A stretch of 64,000 nt of DNA from Bradyrhizobium sp. dw_411 (GTDB lineage Bacteria; Pseudomonadota; Alphaproteobacteria; Rhizobiales; Xanthobacteraceae). The notes under the pieces are model-generated. The model searched no databases. It was not told the DNA's origin and was given only the letters and a program-made list of their open reading frames with translations. The stretch is from the NCBI RefSeq assembly GCF_018449695.1, contig NZ_JAAVUY010000005.1, positions 62,001 through 126,000 of the forward strand, in the 5' to 3' direction. This document shows, piece by piece, positions 60,765 to 64,000 of this stretch. Position 1 is the first letter of the stretch; each line of letters starts with the position of its first letter. Position numbers and translations under genes: made by a program.

Positions 60765-62624
60765 ATGAATAGTTTGCGCCCGGCGCCCCACCACAAGGCC
60801 GAAGACTGGGCCTCCGCCAAGGTGCCGCTGCTGCGGTTCCTCAACGCCTGCCACTCGGATTTCGCTGCGGAGAACGGCGGCAATGTGGCGAGCTATATCC
60901 CCGAACTCGGCAAGGCCGATCCCGCTCATTTCGGCATCAGCCTCGCGACCCTAGACGGCCATGTTTACGAGGTCGGAGATACCAAAATTCCGTTCACGAT
61001 CCAGTCGATGTCGAAGCCGTTCGTGTTCGCGCTGGCGCTGGATACGCTGGGCGCGGCGCAGGTCGAGAGTGAGATCGGCGTCGAGCCATCGGGCGATCCC
61101 TTCAATTCGATCCGGCTCAATGCCGACAATCATCCCTTCAATCCCATGGTCAATGCCGGCGCGATTGCTTGCTCCGGCCTCATTCATCGGGCCAAAGGCG
61201 ACGGCGCACTCGAATATATCCGCCAGGCGCTCGGCCGGTTTGCCGGGCGCGAGCTTGGCGTCGATGAAGCGGTCTATGCCTCGGAAAGCGCGACCGGCGA
61301 CCGCAACCGCGCGATCGGCTATCTCCTGCGCAATTCCACCGTCATCAAGGACGATGTCAGCGCGGTGCTGGAAGTCTATTTCCGTCAGTGCTCAATTCTC
61401 GTGACGGCGCGCGACATCGCGATCATGGCGGCAACTTTGGCCAATCGCGGCGTCAATCCCGTGACCGGCGAGCAGGTGCTGACCCCCTACGCGATCTCGC
61501 GCACGCTTTCGGTGATGACGAGCTCCGGCATGTATGATTACGCCGGCGAATGGATCTATCGCGTCGGCATTCCCGCCAAGAGCGGCGTCGGCGGCGGCAT
61601 CCTGGCGGCGTTGCCGGCGCGGCTCGGGCTCGGCAGCTATTCCCCCAGGCTCGACAGCCACGGCAACAGCGTGCGCGGCATCAAGGTCTGCGAGGCGCTG
61701 TCGCTGCATTACGACCTGCATATGCTCAACCGCAGCGACGATGCCCGCAACAGCATCATCGCCGACTACAACATCGGAAAAAGCGCCTCGCGGCGCAGCC
61801 GTCGGCCCCATGAGCAGAAAATCCTAGCGGCTCATCATCACGATGTCCGCATCATCGAACTGGTGGGCACACTGACCTTCGCCAATGTCGATTACGTCTC
61901 GCGCCAGCTTGCAGGCCGGCCGCGCCCGCAATTCATCATTTTCGACCTGCGCCGGGTCGCCGCGATCACCCGCGCCGGCGCCCGGCTGCTGGCGGAAGGC
62001 ATTCGCGAACTGGCCGTGTTCAACGTCACGGTCGTGATCTCCGGCATCAAGCGTTCGACGACGGAATGGGAACCGCTTGGCGAATGGGTCAAGGGTATCT
62101 CGAATTTGCGCAACTGGCAGTCGCTCGACGATGCCATCGAATGGGCCGAGGACCAGATCGTTTACCGCCACGGCGGCACGATCGATTCCACCGAAATTAC
62201 CGAATTATCCGAGCAGGCTTTGCTGGCCGGATTGACGGCAGATGAATTGACACACCTCGCCTCGCTCGGCACGGTGCGAACCTATCAACCGGGACAGCGG
62301 ATCATCACCGCTGGGGAACCCGCGACCTCATTGTTCTTCCTCAGGAGCGGCGTGGTTCACGTCAAACTTCCCGATGGCATCCGGCTCGCGACCATCACCG
62401 CAGGCATGGCATTCGGAGAAATGGGGCTGTTCGAAACCCATCGCTCCGCCGACGTGCTGGCCGACAACGCCGTCACCGCGCTTGAAATCCCGTTGCGCGA
62501 CTTTCAGCGCTTTCGCGAGGAGCACCCGCGCATCGGTGAGCGCATCATGCGCAATCTCGCGCAACTGCTTGCCAACCGCCTGATCGCGGCCAATGCCCGA
62601 GTGAATTTGCTGACGACGAACTGA
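60765..62624 (+). CDS. glsA: Glutaminase fused to STAS and cyclic-nucleotide-binding domains
   Basis: Glutaminase hydrolyses glutamine to glutamate and ammonia. In this 619-residue protein the serine-dependent glutaminase domain covers about 1-310 with the Ser81-x-x-Lys84 pair in TIQSMSKPFVF, FNPMVNAGAIACSGLI near 125, YASESATGDRNRAIGYLLRN near 172 and GIPAKSGVGGGILAALP near 270. A STAS domain follows (about 350-450: HDVRIIELVGTLTFANVDYV, FIIFDLRRVAAITRAGARLL), without the usual Asp-Ser phosphosite, and then a cNMP-binding domain (about 486-612) with the phosphate-binding FGEMGLFETHRSADV. Stress or cAMP control of activity is inferred. AGGAAG precedes ATG 60765. Confidence 0.93.
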   Translation: MNSLRPAPHHKAEDWASAKVPLLRFLNACHSDFAAENGGNVASYIPELGKADPAHFGISLATLDGHVYEVGDTKIPFTIQSMSKPFVFALALDTLGAAQVESEIGVEPSGDPFNSIRLNADNHPFNPMVNAGAIACSGLIHRAKGDGALEYIRQALGRFAGRELGVDEAVYASESATGDRNRAIGYLLRNSTVIKDDVSAVLEVYFRQCSILVTARDIAIMAATLANRGVNPVTGEQVLTPYAISRTLSVMTSSGMYDYAGEWIYRVGIPAKSGVGGGILAALPARLGLGSYSPRLDSHGNSVRGIKVCEALSLHYDLHMLNRSDDARNSIIADYNIGKSASRRSRRPHEQKILAAHHHDVRIIELVGTLTFANVDYVSRQLAGRPRPQFIIFDLRRVAAITRAGARLLAEGIRELAVFNVTVVISGIKRSTTEWEPLGEWVKGISNLRNWQSLDDAIEWAEDQIVYRHGGTIDSTEITELSEQALLAGLTADELTHLASLGTVRTYQPGQRIITAGEPATSLFFLRSGVVHVKLPDGIRLATITAGMAFGEMGLFETHRSADVLADNAVTALEIPLRDFQRFREEHPRIGERIMRNLAQLLANRLIAANARVNLLTTN

Positions 62625-62650
62625 CGATCTGAGCGTCCAATCCTGGCACT

Positions 62651-63178
62651 CTACCCGACCACCTGCTCCACGGGCTGCATGTCGATCGCGAACGTCTCCA
62701 GGAATTTCGACGTCATGATGTAGAAGCCGACCGCGAGTTGCAATTCGACCAGTGCCGCCGGCGTCAGCCTGGCCGCGATGGCGTTGAAGGTGGCATCGGT
62801 TGGGCGGCGCATCGCCACGATCTCGTCGGTGAGGGCGAGCGCCGCGCGCTGCAGTTCATTAAAGCAGGTCGCGGACTTCCAGTTTTCCAGCGCCGCGTTT
62901 TGTTCGTCAGTCACGCCGACATTCTTGCCGATGCGCTTGTGCGCGACAACTTCATAGGGCGCCTCGCACAGGATGCCGGTCCGCGAGATTGCAAGTTCCC
63001 GCACCACCGGATCCAGTTCGCCGCGGTGGCGGATCGCGCCGCCAAGGCGGCAATACTGCTCGAAATAAGCAGGCGAATGCGCCATCATTCGAAAGATATT
63101 GGCGTTGCGGTTCTTGCCCAGGATCTCGCGGGTACGTTCATTCGATTTCGAAGTATCGCAATAATCGATACGGGCCAT
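62651..63178 (-). CDS. Carboxymuconolactone decarboxylase (AhpD-like) family protein
   Basis: The 175-residue helical protein belongs to the CMD/AhpD fold: FRMMAHSPAYFEQYCRLGGA near residue 29, LAISRTGILCEAPYEVVAHK near 63 and VGVTDEQNAALENWKSATCF. The usual CxxC redox pair of AhpD is absent: only one Cys (in GILCEAPYE) is present, so a peroxidase-type role is doubtful and a carboxymuconolactone-decarboxylase-like or unknown function is more likely. It is convergent with the glutaminase gene, 26 bases apart. Confidence 0.88.
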   Translation of the reverse strand: MARIDYCDTSKSNERTREILGKNRNANIFRMMAHSPAYFEQYCRLGGAIRHRGELDPVVRELAISRTGILCEAPYEVVAHKRIGKNVGVTDEQNAALENWKSATCFNELQRAALALTDEIVAMRRPTDATFNAIAARLTPAALVELQLAVGFYIMTSKFLETFAIDMQPVEQVVG

Positions 63179-63653
63179 AATTCACCTTGGGTTTTCTCGG
63201 GATTTTGCGGCCTGCTTTATGGAGTGGCAGGTTCTGTCAGAAAGAGTATCCAGCTCATGAAGCCGGATCAACAGCTCGCGCCGGCTCGATCATGCCGCGT
63301 ACCGGAAAATCGCTTTCAAAATTCCATCCCTCGCGCATAAACCGGCTGCAGCTGAGCCAAAATGCCGCCGCATTGCTGTTCGACCTTGAGACGGTCGATA
63401 TTCGCTGAGTGGGGACTCATTAGAGCGAATACTCGTCGTATGGGGTGTTCCGAGTAACAACAGATCGGTCGTCGGGTCTTCGCAGGCCACGATGAATCGC
63501 GCCCAGGTTTAGGGAGAGAACGGCATGAAGGAAGCCACCAAGAGGGCGGCCTCGGAAGCGCTCGCGCAGACGCTGGCGGTGACGGCTATGCTCGTCATCG
63601 CCGGCGTTCTGTTTTATTCGCGATGAAACCCGCGCCAGCTTTCAGACGCGGAT
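63179..63653. other. Gap between AhpD-like gene and the right-end ligase gene
   Basis: Most of this stretch has no credible gene: short frames on both strands lack ribosome binding sites. The only plausible coding sequence is the 33-codon frame at 63525, listed separately. A promoter for the AhpD-like gene must lie near 63180-63260. Confidence 0.45.
63525..63626 (+). CDS. Possible small membrane protein, 33 aa
   Basis: The frame encodes a short basic N-terminus with an amphipathic helix (MKEATKRAASEALAQTLAV) and one hydrophobic segment (TAMLVIAGVLFY) ending SR. GGGAG/GAGA about seven to ten bases before the ATG is a good ribosome binding site. Such single-helix proteins are common and rarely annotated. 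No family is recognised and no neighbour suggests a role; it could be a chance frame. Confidence 0.45.
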   Translation: MKEATKRAASEALAQTLAVTAMLVIAGVLFYSR

Positions 63654-64000
63654 CTATCCCTGAAACACCACGGCATCCACCACCACGCAACCTTTACCGA
63701 CACTGTCGAGCAGCACCGGGTTAAGATCGAGGCTCATCACCCTCGCCGCGGGATCGAGCATCAACTCGCCGATCTTCACCACGGCATCGCAGAGCGCATC
63801 GACATCCATCGGCGGCTCGCCGCGCACGCCCGCGAACAGCGGCGCAATCTTCAGTTTGCCGAGGGCCTCGCGGGCATCGTCTTTGGAAAACGGCGGCAGC
63901 AGAAGTGTCGTATCGCGGAAAATCTCGACATATTTTCCGCCATCGCCGACCGCCACGACAGGGCCGAACACGGGATCGCGATGCGCCCCGATCATGATTT
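63654..64000 (-). CDS. ATP-grasp acyl-CoA ligase (NDP-forming type), C-terminal part, runs off the window
   Basis: Only the C-terminal ~115 residues lie here; the gene continues past the right edge. The sequence MIGAHRDPVFGPVVAVGDGG, then LLPPFSKDDAREALGKLKIA, and MSLDLNPVLLDSVGKGCVVV matches the ATP-grasp end of NDP-forming acetyl/acyl-CoA synthetases (AcdB/Pat-like, with the usual DLNP/EINP motif). The full protein is usually about 700 residues with an N-terminal CoA-binding domain. The catalytic substrate is unknown. The ATG seen at 63995 is internal, since the upstream codons stay open. Confidence 0.85.
   Translation of the reverse strand, partial: IMIGAHRDPVFGPVVAVGDGGKYVEIFRDTTLLLPPFSKDDAREALGKLKIAPLFAGVRGEPPMDVDALCDAVVKIGELMLDPAARVMSLDLNPVLLDSVGKGCVVVDAVVFQG

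Overview
The window reads as a chromosomal segment of a high-GC alphaproteobacterium, most likely of the Bradyrhizobium / Rhodopseudomonas / Afipia group. This rests on a curli locus carrying a CsgH-type gene, a lineage-typical guaB...rsmB-guaA neighbourhood, valine and acyl-CoA catabolism genes, and several families of dispersed palindromic intergenic repeats that I recognise from that group. No rRNA or tRNA gene, transposase, phage gene or CRISPR array was seen. The assignment is by inspection only; no search was run.

Layout. 1-440 looks like a dispersed non-coding repeat. 571-5151 holds small-domain genes: an SRPBCC protein, an unrecognised 327-aa protein, a truncated SMP-30 gene, a RibD-C/DHFR-like reductase, a YdeI-like protein and a low-complexity Ala/Ser/Thr-rich protein. 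5199-10545 (minus strand) is a curli amyloid locus in transcription order: CsgB-like nucleator, CsgF, CsgG, a giant 616-aa curlin, CsgH, and an unassigned secreted protein. CsgE, CsgD and CsgC are not in the window. 10851-17827 is an accessory stretch with a frameshifted deformylase-like gene, a metallo-beta-lactamase-fold protein with an altered zinc motif, and two LysR-linked clusters of SDR, SnoaL-like and F420-reductase-like genes. 18264-20183 is an autotransporter-like outer-membrane protein.

20581-44948 is mostly conserved chromosome: guaA, an RsmB-type methyltransferase, MAPEG, a CpdA-like phosphodiesterase, an SDR, two DHA2-type MFS exporters, an MDR reductase, guaB, rlmE, ppx/gppA, a stand-alone form-II CoxL-like molybdoprotein, a hotdog-fold protein, an UPF0178 protein, an Uup-like ABC-F ATPase, a DSD1-type PLP enzyme and an HI0933-type flavoprotein.

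45101-53172 is a minus-strand catabolic run: mmsA, an acyl-CoA dehydrogenase, a 3-hydroxyisobutyryl-CoA hydrolase, mmsB, an acyl-CoA synthetase, a MaoC hydratase and an SDR. The first four give the valine route from isobutyryl-CoA to propionyl-CoA; the last three suggest an attached beta-oxidation-like branch. A TetR gene, an enoyl-CoA hydratase, a thiolase and an MFS transporter follow. 57816-60655 pairs an acyl-CoA carboxyltransferase and its overlapping IclR regulator with a divergent 73-aa biotin carrier protein. 60765-62624 is a glutaminase fused to STAS and cyclic-nucleotide-binding domains. The window ends with an AhpD-like gene, a possible 33-aa membrane protein and the C-terminal end of an ATP-grasp acyl-CoA ligase.

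The most interesting parts are the curli locus with its oversized fibre subunit and candidate new accessory protein, the three-domain glutaminase, and the many intergenic repeats lying next to decayed genes.
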